A stretch of 64,000 nucleotides of DNA from Microcyclospora pomicola. Its lineage: Eukaryota; Ascomycota; Dothideomycetes; Capnodiales. The position numbers were made by a program, and so were the translations under genes. Shown here piece by piece: positions 33,599 through 44,030 of the stretch. Below the pieces are notes generated by a model. That model did not search any database. It had not been told where the DNA came from and worked only from the letters and a program-made list of their open reading frames with translations. Within the stretch, counting starts at the first letter, position 1. The number at the start of each line of letters is the position of its first letter. Location: contig NHNY01000010.1 of assembly GCA_002786065.1 (NCBI GenBank), forward strand, positions 248,001-312,000. The letters run 5' to 3'.

Positions 33599-35698
33599 CT
33601 AGTGCCCGGACGAACGTGATCTTAATCGCTCATCCGCGGGCGCAATGGAAAAAGGTCGCCTAACCACGCGATCGTTGTCGAGTTCTTCGTCCTCCTCGTC
33701 TCCATGATCGTCACGAGATAACAGGTGTGTAGTGGAAGCATTCCAAGGTCCGGGCTCTTCGTGATCGACAGGTCGCTGCGGTCCTCCAATGACGACCCCT
33801 TTGACGTGCTGGTCCATCTCGTCCAACTTGTAGTCCTTCATGACCAAGCTGATGAAGATGCACGGCGTAGCCATAATGACAGCCACCGTAAGAATCTTCG
33901 TCATGGTCTCCTGGTATGCCAGGTTGATTGCGTCTCTTGTCGGACTTCCCATCGGCCATCCAGTAGCCGCCAAGCTGACATTTCCGTAGATGTCCTTTGC
34001 ACGATCGAGGGTGTCTGGTGGTAGATATGCTTCGAGCTTCGGAAGTATGTTTGCGCTCCATATCGCACCAGAAATGGCAGATCCAACCGCACCACCAATT
34101 TCCAGCAGAGTCAGAAAACCTGCTGTGGCCGCTGCTACCTCAGCATGGCTCGCAGAAGCTTGCACACCAAGCTGAGCAGGACCGTGGCTCATTCCACCGC
34201 CAATTCCCACCAGGAACTGGGCAAAGGTGATGGTTCTGATGGACGATTCTTGAGTACGGAAGAACAGCATGATGATCAGCCCAGAAAGGTATATGCAAGC
34301 TCCTGCCGTTACGAACATGCGATAACGTTTGGTGTATTTGATGGCCAATGATACGAGTATCGATGTGACTGTAGCGGCAAATGTGAAGATCTGCACGACA
34401 TGGCCTGCCTCTGTGACAGACATGTCGTGCACAACCAACAGGTAGGACTGGAAGTAGGGGAAGACGGAGAGGTAGAAAGCCACTGCCAGATGTTAGCTCA
34501 GATGACGAAGATCCAAAAGCAAGCGTAACTCACTAAAGTAGAAAAACGCATATGCTAGACCAGCCAGCGCAGTTCGGTTGTGAAACAATGCTCGCGGGAA
34601 GAATGCACGAGGAGCTAGAACCTTGCTCCTCTCCCAGAAAGGGAAGGCTAACAAACATGTGCCTCCCAATAGCAGCATCATGATCAGTCCAGGATTTGAC
34701 CAGTTTGCATGACTGCCCAAGGTCAAGGGTATGAGGATGAGGGAGAACCCAGCACAAAGGAGCACCAGACCGAAGAAGTCGAGCTCATACCATAGGCCAC
34801 GTGCAACTTCCCAAGCCGACTGTCCTTTGAAGACTGACGGTGGTAGCAGGCCACGCTTCGCGGCTTTGCGTTGCGTGAGGAAAAGCGTGAGAGCTAAAGG
34901 CGTGAAGGCAATAGGCAGAATGACGGCCCACATGCCATAACCCCATCTCCAGTTCAGGTCTCTCAGGATCCGATCGGCTAGTGGAGGCCCAATCCAGACG
35001 TTGACCAAGAACGGCACGTCTGGCAGTGTGACGATGAGCGCTCGGTTGAGCAGATCACTGGTATCAGCAATGAAAATCTGTATCAAGATCTGCAATCCTG
35101 TCTGGCCAGCAGAGTAGAAGATTTGCGCAGCAGCATAGGTATTGACACTGTTCGACGCAGCCTGCTGCGCGTATCCAATGATAAACATCAAGACGGATAA
35201 ATTGAACGCTTCGAACCGGCCAAAGACGTCGGCGATCTTGGACATGGGTGGTTTGACGACAGACAGCACCACACCTTGCACGACCATGACGGTCGAAACG
35301 AGGGAGTGCGCACGAAAGGCGCTGGTGGCGTAGATCGTCAGGTTGACGGTCGTCAGAGCTTCCAGTGATGTCGCCCATGCTGTGAGAGCGATGCCTAGGT
35401 ATGCGATGTATAGCGATGTTTTCGTCCACGTAGACGCAATTGCTTCCGTCCGCTTGACGCCAGCTTGGGCGTGGTCATCGCGACTGGAAGCCATGGATCG
35501 TATGCTTGCAGTGTCGTGGTCGTCAATATCTGATCCAGTCCCCTGTTCCTTGGAAGTGGTGGTCGAGAGCTCCTTCACGGACGGCACCTTATTTTGCCCC
35601 GACCCAGACGTCACGCTTGCTGTGGCTGCGGATCTGTCAGAAGATGCACCAGGCTGTGACGTTGCAAATGTGCCATAATGATGGTCTGGCTCAGCCAT
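33599..35698 (-). CDS. Siderophore-iron transporter, MFS (SIT/Mir family)
   Basis: Proton-coupled uptake of ferric siderophores at the plasma membrane or endosome. Two exons (35698-34534, 34482-33599) with a 51-nt intron, 682 residues. A 90-residue hydrophilic, Ser/Asp-rich N-terminus is followed by about 14 membrane segments. SIT-type features include YIAYLGIALTAWATSLEALT, GRFEAFNLSVLMFIIGYAQQ, YSAGQTGLQILIQIFIADTS, NWRWGYGMWAVILP and GGAVGSAISGAIWSANILP. The length and the long loop with KLEAYLPPD near the end fit this family and not drug-H+ antiporters. The C-terminal tail is acidic (DHGDEEDEELDND). An ATCAGATAA site stands just upstream. Which siderophore is carried cannot be told. Confidence 0.9.
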
Positions 35699-36553
35699 AG
35701 GGACGAGGGCTCTCTCAGCATCGGAACGCAGATGCAGTGACAGAGAGACGGCTCCAAGACAAGAGAACTGGATACATGTGAAAGGATGATGTGCAGGGAG
35801 ATCGAAGGATCAGATAAGACCAGGCAGTGCAGGGCGGCTTAATGTACCTAGTCCTGAAGTTTGCGGAGGGACGACGAGAGGATCCACTCTCAGCACCTGA
35901 CCGAAATCGGCGCCTACCGAATGCTTGTTGCGGGTTGGGCGAAGATGAGTGGAGGGTGGTAATGAGAAAAGCGGTGGCCACTTGCAGCGGGTGCTTGGGC
36001 ATCTGCTCTTGTCCAAGCAGGGCGAAACGCGTGGGGGAAAGGGTGGGCATTCTTCTGAGTGGCAGATGACTACATGAGTGTATGTGCTTTTTCGTGGTGG
36101 AGGAGCTCAGGCTGAACGTGGTGCTATATCCGGAAATGCGTGCGTACCCGCCAGGCCCGTGCATGCCGCCATCGGTACACATGTGGCATTGTGCCCTATC
36201 GACGACAACGCCTTTTGCTTCACCTTCTCATCATACTTTCACATAGATCGGAGTGTAAAGCATGATACAGAGGCGACACGACACGTACCTTAGGCAGCAT
36301 TCGATCGTGGCGAAACTCGTGACACCGGTGCGTCATATACCAAGTAGTTCTAGCCGTCTCATAAGAGATTGAGTATACATGTACGAAGTAAACTAGTGCA
36401 CTCACGCGACATGATATCGATCTCGGAGGTCTCCCTATGCTGGAATCCAGACGTAGCTATGCAGGAAACTCCACAAGCCCTCTGCAATTCAGAACGACAA
36501 TCCATATTTCGCAGATTAAGATCAATGTCTCCAACACCACAGTCACCTGATTG
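35699..36553. other. SIT promoter / oxygenase 3' region
   Basis: 855 bp between tandem minus-strand genes; holds the GATA site listed separately. No supported gene. Confidence 0.5.
35809..35817. promoter_or_regulatory. GATA-type iron-repressor site ATCAGATAA
   Basis: Exact match to ATCWGATAA, the extended GATA sequence bound by fungal iron repressors of the SreA/Sre1/Urbs1 type. It lies 111-119 bp before the transporter ATG, where such sites act in siderophore genes. One exact copy was seen by eye in this promoter. It predicts repression under iron-replete conditions. Confidence 0.6.
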
Positions 36554-38482
36554 TCATTTCACCGCCGCCGCTGGCACATGCTGTCCATGCACAGTGAACG
36601 GAATGGCGCCTTCCCAGTCCGCTCTACCCATCTCCTTCATCGTCTTCGCGTCGAGGCACAGCAGATAACTCTGCCCTTTGAACCCGTCCAGCACGATCGT
36701 CAGCAGTACGCCATCGTCTTCAGCTACACCCTCAGGGCTTGGCACGAAGATGGCCTCGCCGGGGGAGTGACCCGCCTCGTTCTCCCATCTAATGCCTTCC
36801 CCAGTCTCAAGGTCGACTTTGCATAGCCCGTCCATGAAGGTCGACCGTGTGATGTCTGAGGCGCAGTTCCAAAAGTAGCGATATGGTTTACTGGACCAGC
36901 GCGGATGGACAATAGGCAACTCTCCAGCGATGGGATTGGGGATGGCGCGCTCTTGCTGCACTTGCCGATACCTGTCCGGAAGAGGTGATTTCTGCTCTCG
37001 TTGCTGCTTGTTCAGAACCGGCATAGTTCGTGCTGTCGGGATAGAAGGCAAACGGTACTTCACGAATTCTTGAGCAGAGGCCTCGTGCTTCTCCTGCATC
37101 CACTTCCACGCTTCCGGGGAGGACGACCTCATATTGGCGTAGTAGAAGTTGTGCAGCACGTCGAGATTGCCGTACTGGATGACATCACATATCAAGTCGA
37201 TTTCATCCACTCCCTGCCGCGGGACATGGAAGCAATTCACGCTGTGGAAACAGAATGCTGCAGGCCCCTCAAACATCGCCACAACGCCTTGACCATGCTC
37301 GCGATCTACCACGAACCATTTGCTCTTCAGGCTTTCATCGAAGGGCGCAATCGCGTCGAGTAGGTTCTTCTCCCATAGCACGCGTATACCACCAGCCATC
37401 AGATGTGCAGACCACACACATAGAACGATGTGATCATCAAACATGAAGAAATAATGCATGTATGCCGGCGCAATATCTGGGGCAGAGATGGATGCCAGTA
37501 TCTCCGTCTCACCTGTCGTCGCAAGTGTCTTGAAGATCCGATAGACAGCTGCAGCGCCTATATCAAGGTTGAAGTTGTACGCGTTGCCCTCATCGTCGTA
37601 TTTGGCATGCGCATATGAAAGAGGCCCCTTGAGCAGTGGATGCAGGCTTCTCTGATGGGCGATTCCGATCGGCTCCAGCGTTTCCGCATCTATCGCCTTG
37701 ATGTGGCCTTCGTCCGTCCTGGTGACCAGCAGCTGGGCTGATTTATGCCCTTCGGGTAGATATCTCTTCGGAAAACCGACATCAGTGGGCGTGACTGTAA
37801 CCGGGATATTACAATAGGTTCGGGTCTGGGTAGGCGGAGGAGTAAAGAGACACATCACCTTCCGAAACATGCCCATGCACGGATCACATTTCTGCGCGAA
37901 CGTGTAGCCATCGTATCTTCCAGTCCTCGAGAGCTCTTCCATCAAAGAGTGTACGTTGAATCGAGAGCTGTAGCGTATGCTCTCAACGCCACTAGCTCCT
38001 CGGATCAGTTCGAATTTGTGTAGCTGTGCGAAGCCGTCGAACCAGTGCGAGCAGCTATAAGCAATCTCGCCAGCAGCATTGCGGACCTGATATGCTCCCG
38101 GGCCATTACGGTAGATGGTCCCTGCCGCGTATGCGGGAATGTAGCCTTGAACTACAAGCGTGATCGGCACACGTTCCTCGCGGACTATGTCGAACTGGTA
38201 GAGCCAGAATCAGCACCGTCCCTACTCTTTGACCTTGCAGTTGTTTATACGTACACCTAAATCGACGGGCCATGTCTTGCTGTAATCATGGTACTTAACG
38301 TGGCCTTCTCCCTCCCCACCTTTCGTGGTCTCGCCCAGATGTGCTCCAGGCAGACTCTGGTCTCCTTCAGCATGTTGATCAAGGGCAAACGGAAACACGA
38401 TTCTCACTAGCCCGAAGAGCTTCTGTGAGGATGTAGAGATGAAAGTCTCAAGCGACATGGACCTTGGACTCTTGCTTATCAT
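36554..38482 (-). CDS. Carotenoid cleavage oxygenase (RPE65 / fungal CAO family)
   Basis: Non-haem iron oxygenase that cleaves a conjugated double bond. Two exons (38482-38255, 38194-36554) with a 60-nt intron, 622 residues. The beta-propeller shows YRNGPGAYQV, HWFDGFAQLHKFEL and all four iron histidines: YAHAKYD (about 272), YMHYFFMF (about 321), CFHSVNCFHV (about 394) and FTVHGQHVPA (about 610). Intact ligands suggest an active enzyme. Closest in layout to fungal CAO-2-type torulene cleavers, but stilbene-cleaving relatives share these motifs. The donor GGT|GTACGT restores LGFDIVREER. The ATG at 38482 or 38458, or a further 5' exon, remains possible. Its upstream region faces a MATE exporter. 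Confidence 0.88.
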
Positions 38483-39359
38483 AATCCTCTACATCAAGCT
38501 GAAGGTCGCGTCAGCGAATCGAGGCAAAGGTATAAGAAGGCCTACCAGCCTGGTCAGCATGGACTGGAAAGAGAGGGGTGTCAGGCAGCGAACATGACCG
38601 ATTCGTAGCACTACGATCAGCAAAGAAACCTTCACAGCCAGGCGCATCCATCTATCCGAGCTCATTCTGAGCAGTAATCAAAGGACTTGCTCACGTCATC
38701 AGCTTCATCACGCACAGTAGCTATGCATGAAGCATCTTCGTGTGACGTGTCGCCGCACTAGCAGTCCACGCGATGTGATTGTGAAGACACCTACAGGTGC
38801 AGGATGTAGCAAGTGAGGTTTGCGGACATGTACACTATACATCATAGTTTTGCTCATGTTTGCTTCTTGCTGGCCCGAAGACCGCATATACTCCATGTGT
38901 AGATCCCGCCCTGCATCCAGCCTGCAGATTCGGAACTCGGCGCTAGCGATGAACCTAAGGTATTCAACATCTACATGTCGAGACGTCCAATGCAAGAAGG
39001 CCTTAGGTACCTACCTACTGGAGCTCAATCGCTAAGCAGTGCAGGTCTTGAGTACAGTACTGTTGATTTATCAAGCAGCGTACAGCTGTCATCGCGACTC
39101 GTCACGACCAGAGTCCTCGGCTACAATAGACAGATGCAGACTGGTACGAACTGCAATCTATCTAGCTATCAGCGCGCCGTTGCCCGCCTCACAGTAACTA
39201 GTCGTAGATGTGAACCATCTATCGCCGCATGGCATATACCAGTGTGCTTCTTCAAGCACCTGGCCTCGCAGCTGTAGGTCTGCAGTAGCATCGGTCTTCG
39301 TATTGTCTGATTCGCCGTATGTCTGGTCTACTTTGCTGACCAGCACTCCTCTCCTCACA
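38483..39359. promoter_or_regulatory. Divergent promoter, carotenoid oxygenase / MATE
   Basis: 877 bp between divergent starts. Contains the palindrome TAGGTACCTA at 39004-39013 followed by CCTACT. No defined light or stress element recognised. Confidence 0.45.
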
Positions 39360-41348
39360 ATGCCAACTCCAGCAAAGCCCATCGCCGATGGGAACGCAAA
39401 GGGTCCGCATAGCTTCTCAGCTATCGGTCGCTCTCTGAGCCACTCCTGGGCCGCCGGCTCTATCGCACAAGAATCAGTCGAGCGCGATCTGCAAGAAGCA
39501 GTAGAGGAATACGAACAGGACGAAGACACAGACGACGACGACGACAACGACGATGAAGAAGACCTTTTCACTCCGCTCGCGTCCTCGGCGCCAACAAGCA
39601 AACAAGACTATTGGCTCAATGGGACATATCGAAGGCAGAGCTTCGTTACAGCTGGGTGTCGTGCTACCTTGGCACCAACCCTGAGTAACCAGGACCGACC
39701 GTCGAAAGAGGAAGTACAGCGAATCCTGGAAGAAGAACGTAGTCTACTTCGCGACAACAACATCATCCCCCCAAAGCATCCGGAACCAAATGGGAGGAGG
39801 CGAAGTGGTATCGGGAAGTTCTTGGGGATACCTCGTGGCGAACGTACTGCCGGGCAAGAGGGCGAATCCGATCAAGGGACCACGTTAGAGACTTCGCCTC
39901 TGCTTGGAGACACATCGCGACCATATGGAGGGCAGGATGATCCTGTAAACATCAACAAGAAATGGGATGAGGCTGTGAAAGAGGGCAAAATCCAGACAAC
40001 ATGGCAACGGGAGGCAAAAACTCTAGCCCAGTACTCCTTTCCCCTCATGGCAACGTTTCTGCTGCAGTATTCGCTTACTATGGCTTCTATCTTTACTGTC
40101 GGTCACATTGGAACCGCAGAGCTAGGGGCGGTGAGTCTGGCTAGTATGAGCGCAAATATCACTGGATACGCCATATACCAAGGTCTCGCAACATCTCTTG
40201 ATACTTTGTGTGCTCAAGCGTACGGCAGTGGGAGGAAGAAGCTGGTTGGTCTACAGATGCAAAGAATGATATACTTCCTCTGGGCCATCACCATTCCGAT
40301 TGCGATCGTTTGGTGGTTTGCAGAAGATATTCTACTTGCGCTCACGCCCGAGCCCGTGGTTGCCGAGTTGGCCGGCCTGTACCTCCGGGTGGTCATCATC
40401 GGTGCACCAGGCTACGCTGCCTTCGAAGCTGGAAAGCGCTTCGTGCAGGCTCAGGGGCTCTTCTCCGCGTCGCTCTACGTACTCCTTTTCTGCGCGCCGT
40501 TCAATGCCTTGCTCAATTGGCTGTTTGTCTGGAAATTCAAGATGGGATTTGTCGGAGCTCCGATCGCAGTCGCCATCACCGACAATCTCCTCCCACTCGG
40601 CTTGTTCCTTTACGTCCGCTTCTTCTCCAAGAAAGGCATGTCATGCTGGAATGGATTCACCCGCCAAGCACTCCGCAATTGGAGTCCAATGGTCAAGCTC
40701 GCCCTTCCCGGCGTGATCATGATCGAAGCCGAAGTCCTAGCATTTGAGATCCTCACGTTCGCGTCTTCGTACTTCGGCATTGAGGTGCTTGCCGCACAAA
40801 GCGTCCTCGCCACCCTGACGAGCCTGACCTTCCAGATCCCTTTTCCACTCTCCATCGCCGCTTCGACACGCGTGGCCAACCTGATCGGCGCCACTCTTGC
40901 CGACGCCGCAAAACTCACCACCCGCGTCGCCGTCGTCGGCGCCTTTGCCATCGGCATCTTGAACGTCACCCTCCTCTCAGCGCTCAAAAACTACATCCCG
41001 CAGCTCTTCACCAGCGACCCCGAGGTCATCCGCATCGTCTCCGAAATTCTGCCGCTCTGCGCCGCCTTCCAGCTCTTCGACGCCCTGGCCGCGCTCTGCA
41101 ATGGCACCCTTCGCGGTCTCGGTCGACAGCACTTCGGCGGCTACGTCCAGCTTTTCTGCTACTACGTCATTGCGATGCCCATCTCCTTCGGCACCGCTTT
41201 TGGCCTGCATATGGGTTTGTGGGGATTATGGACGGGTGTTGCGCTGGCGTTGGGCCTTGTGGCTCTCATCGAGTTTGTCTATCTCTACCGCACCGACTGG
41301 CAGCGGAGTGTGGAAGAGGCAAGGGCAAGGAATATCCTCGAGCCGTAG
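39360..41348 (+). CDS. MATE-family multidrug/metabolite exporter
   Basis: Cation-coupled efflux carrier of the multidrug and toxic compound extrusion family (yeast Erc1 type). Single exon, 662 residues. Start chosen at the CACAATGCC context rather than the upstream in-frame ATG. A long hydrophilic N-terminus (about 220 residues) has an acidic run EDTDDDDDNDDEED. Twelve predicted membrane segments begin at QYSFPLMATFLLQYSLTMAS. MATE hallmarks are GLATSLDTLCAQAYGSGRKK in the first repeat and the related segment NLIGATLADAAKLTTRVAVV in the second, plus CNGTLRGLGRQHFGGYVQ. The second half (from about 40700) is visibly more GC-rich than the first. Confidence 0.93.
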   Translation: MPTPAKPIADGNAKGPHSFSAIGRSLSHSWAAGSIAQESVERDLQEAVEEYEQDEDTDDDDDNDDEEDLFTPLASSAPTSKQDYWLNGTYRRQSFVTAGCRATLAPTLSNQDRPSKEEVQRILEEERSLLRDNNIIPPKHPEPNGRRRSGIGKFLGIPRGERTAGQEGESDQGTTLETSPLLGDTSRPYGGQDDPVNINKKWDEAVKEGKIQTTWQREAKTLAQYSFPLMATFLLQYSLTMASIFTVGHIGTAELGAVSLASMSANITGYAIYQGLATSLDTLCAQAYGSGRKKLVGLQMQRMIYFLWAITIPIAIVWWFAEDILLALTPEPVVAELAGLYLRVVIIGAPGYAAFEAGKRFVQAQGLFSASLYVLLFCAPFNALLNWLFVWKFKMGFVGAPIAVAITDNLLPLGLFLYVRFFSKKGMSCWNGFTRQALRNWSPMVKLALPGVIMIEAEVLAFEILTFASSYFGIEVLAAQSVLATLTSLTFQIPFPLSIAASTRVANLIGATLADAAKLTTRVAVVGAFAIGILNVTLLSALKNYIPQLFTSDPEVIRIVSEILPLCAAFQLFDALAALCNGTLRGLGRQHFGGYVQLFCYYVIAMPISFGTAFGLHMGLWGLWTGVALALGLVALIEFVYLYRTDWQRSVEEARARNILEP

Positions 41349-41599
41349 GAGGTTACTTGTCATCGGTGGCTCTGTAAGAAATCCTAACTATGCTCTGTAT
41401 GTAATGAAACGGTAATGATTAATCGAAGCTTCTCGATCATGATTACACCGATGACTCTGGCAACAATCAGGCCTGCCATCAATGAGGGATTGTCTCTCAC
41501 TCTGATCAAAGCATACCGTGTGGGGATTGTGTGACATTCCCCAGCTCAAACGAACAGAGCCCTGCGTTTCTTTGCCGTGTCCATAATCCTGCATGTGCA
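41349..41599. other. Convergent 3' region
   Basis: Between the MATE stop and the BTB relic. Nothing recognised. Confidence 0.4.
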
Positions 41600-42277
41600 G
41601 CATCATGCCTCCTCACACCTTCCAGAGTCGAAGGCGCCACGCCTCCATCCGCATTGTCACAAGACATCCCTTTCTCATGGACATGCCACCTGCACATCTC
41701 CATCGTCGCAATATGATTCCGCGTTAAGCGTCCGGGGCTGCCATACCCCTTCAGCTTTCTCGGCAAAATGACGCAGTCCACCAGGGCTTCCGCCTACCAC
41801 GCCAGAAGTTCCTCGCTGTCCTGATCGAGCAAGCCGGTGTCGTACAGGACGTAGAGCACGAACGCACGAACGTTTGCGGTCGCGAGCGTGTTGGCGCAGA
41901 GAAAACGCAGATCGTTGGGACAGGATGGCACTCACAGCAGCGTGAGATATCTCTGCTCGTCGTCGAGCATCATGTTCATGAGCTGTGGGATCTGGCGACG
42001 GTCGCCAAAGGCGCACAGCTCGAGCATCTCGCGAAAGCACGCGCGGTCTCGAGGTGCTCGTACTCCGACGTCCCAGTGTACAACCAGCCGAGGAACTTCT
42101 CGAAGGCGGCAATGCTTCTTGTTGGCAAGTCGATGATGTTCGATTCGCCCTCCTCGAATCGCTGCTTCAACACCGTCTCGAAGTGGCCGGAATGGAAAAT
42201 TGGTACGCCTCTGTAGACGGTGAAGGACCGTCGTTGGAGCGGCGTCCGACGTTGATGACGACGGTTTCGCAGAACAT
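41600..42277 (-). pseudogene. Decayed BTB/POZ-domain gene
   Basis: Translated pieces align end to end with the intact BTB gene that follows. MFCETVVINVG matches MFISDTVVVKVG; FHSGHFETVLKQRFEEGES and FEKFLGWLYTGTSEYEH form the BTB core; then come FLCANTLATANVRAF and AEALVDCVIL. EMCRWHVHEKGMSC matches DMCEYHIHEEGIKC. The frame shifts near 42225 and again near 42035, and in-frame stops lie at 41932 (TGA) and 41794 (TAG). No splice sites explain these changes. A CTAG acceptor-like site just before the ATG matches the intron position of the intact copy. Sequencing error is possible for one change but unlikely for four. Confidence 0.78.
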
Positions 42278-42835
42278 GCACCTAGATGACTGGTTCAGTA
42301 AAGTCGACTATGTCTCTTGAAGTTATGTTGGCGTGCCCTGTAGGCCACTTATCTGGCGTTGAGAGCGGAAGCCATGATCAGGGCGAATTGGCGTTTTCCC
42401 AGATGTGATCGGTGCTCGATGCTGTGAGAATCGCACAGAGAGTGGAATGGGATGAAAAAAGGAGAATCCGCTGGCAACTGAAACATCCACGAGTGTAGAC
42501 ATGTACGGCATCGTGTTATGCGCATCACACGAGATTCACGACGAAGAAGGTAATCTTACGATCACAAGGCTTTTGTTCCTATGAACAGATATTGAGCGCA
42601 AGCGCTGTGACAGAATGCTTGCCAATCATTGAAGTATCCTTTCCGAAACCTGGTGATGTTCGTGAGGAGTCGAGCAATGAAGACGACTTGTCGAACATTT
42701 CTGTAGATTTGAGATGCCCTGCCGATGTGGTGGATCCAAAATCGCATTTGAATCGTAGATCGCCCCAGAGCGATGTCTCTATCCCTGTAAGCACAAACGG
42801 AGGAGTTGCTGCCGTGCACCATTTTCCATTTCCCG
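42278..42835. other. Region between BTB relic and BTB gene
   Basis: About 560 bp; may hold the lost first exon and promoter of the relic. No clear coding signal. Confidence 0.4.
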
Positions 42836-43606
42836 TCACTTCTTCACACATTTGATACCCTCCTCATGGATGTGGTATTCGCACATGTCGATGGCCTGAA
42901 GCTCCGCTCTTTCGAGAGTGTCCTTTCCCCTGCTCTCTTTAAGCTCCATGATCAAACGAAGACAATCGAGCAGTGCCTCGGCAGGCCAATTTTCCATATA
43001 AATGTGTTTCGACGTGGCTGCCGATGACGTACTGCTAATCATCCGCATCATGCCACGTCGCAGTTGTGACTGAGGAGTGGTATGCTCATAGAGAAAGGCT
43101 ATGTCATCAAGAGGTATCTTCCAGGTAGCGACTTTGTAATCTCGTAGCTCATTCATTATGCAGTTCATTAGTAGTGGAATTGCATAGTAGTCCGCAAAAA
43201 TCCAAAGATCGATGATTTCCTTGAATCGAGGACCGCTCGTACACTCGATATCTTCAGCCAAAGTAGTGCTGTAGTCAACCTTGCGAGTGTACATCCAGAT
43301 AGCGGCACGATGGAAACAAATAGGATCCGCAGAGGTCAGGTCGATAAAGTCGTCTTTACATTGCCAAACGTCCTTCATGACGGATTCAAAGTATTCAGAG
43401 TAAAAGCTCAATATGTCCTTAGGTAGCCTGTAGGACTTCTGCTCTGGTATCATTCCGACTTTCACGACCACAGTATCACTGATGAACATTTCTCTGCAGA
43501 TAGAGTCAGCATACTGTAATGCAGTGAAGTTGAGGTCTCCTGACTTACCCGCTGGGGAACTTGTCGGGGGTGGAAGCCGGAGCCATGCTTGAGATGCCGG
43601 CTGCAT
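42836..43606 (-). CDS. Short fungal BTB/POZ protein
   Basis: Two exons (43606-43549, 43491-42836) with a 57-nt intron (donor GTAAGT, acceptor CAGAG) give 237 residues starting MQPASQAWLRLPPP. The BTB domain begins right after the splice: TVVVKVGMIPEQKSYRLPKD, FYSEYFESVMKDVW, DFIDLTSADPICFHRAAIWM. The all-helical rest ends CEYHIHEEGIKCVKK. Such short BTB proteins form large, fast-changing families in Dothideomycetes and may act as protein-protein adaptors; the function of this one is unknown. The frame is also open through the intron and upstream, so the splice is inferred from the paralogue and consensus. Confidence 0.75.
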   Translation of the reverse strand: MQPASQAWLRLPPPTSSPAGKSGDLNFTALQYADSICREMFISDTVVVKVGMIPEQKSYRLPKDILSFYSEYFESVMKDVWQCKDDFIDLTSADPICFHRAAIWMYTRKVDYSTTLAEDIECTSGPRFKEIIDLWIFADYYAIPLLMNCIMNELRDYKVATWKIPLDDIAFLYEHTTPQSQLRRGMMRMISSTSSAATSKHIYMENWPAEALLDCLRLIMELKESRGKDTLERAELQAIDMCEYHIHEEGIKCVKK

Positions 43607-44030
43607 GGGTTTGAAAAGGCCTATCAGAAGTAGTAGCAGGCAAATTGCCGTTGAGTGAAGAGGTGGATTTGGAAGGCAAGTACGCAAGTATGCGAACAAG
43701 AAGCAGAAAGTGAGGGTGGTGTTGTCTTTGATTCTGTACCTCGCCCCGCTGTCGCTGTCGCTGTCACTGTCATGTGAATGACGACCTGTGCTTTGTTCAA
43801 GAAGTGGCCCGGATTCCTCAAATCGAACAGAATCTGTTATGGCTGCAGCATCAGGGAAACACATACAAGAAGTATTCATCCGTAGCAGAACCGGGTAGCA
43901 CCCATCGGCGTAACTGGAGGAAAATATCAGCAACGAGTCGATGTTTGTGATGAAAATCGATGGACAGTCTTGATACATTTGTATTGACTATCGGCCATCT
44001 CCAGAAGTTAATACCACACGAGTACGCGAT
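43607..44030. other. BTB promoter / ALG5 3' region
   Basis: 424 bp between tandem minus-strand genes. The open frame reading out of the BTB gene contains a CACTGTCA/GCTGTC repeat encoding SDSDSDSDS, but it looks like leader and not protein. Confidence 0.4.

Noticed and set aside
33599-41348. Secondary-metabolite gene cluster (siderophore carrier, oxygenase, MATE)
   Set aside because: No synthase (NRPS, PKS, terpene or siderophore biosynthetic gene) is present between or beside them. Neighbours are housekeeping genes.
42562-42851. 90-codon ORF between the two BTB loci
   Set aside because: Overlaps the end of the intact BTB gene, no similarity to it, and no splice link found.
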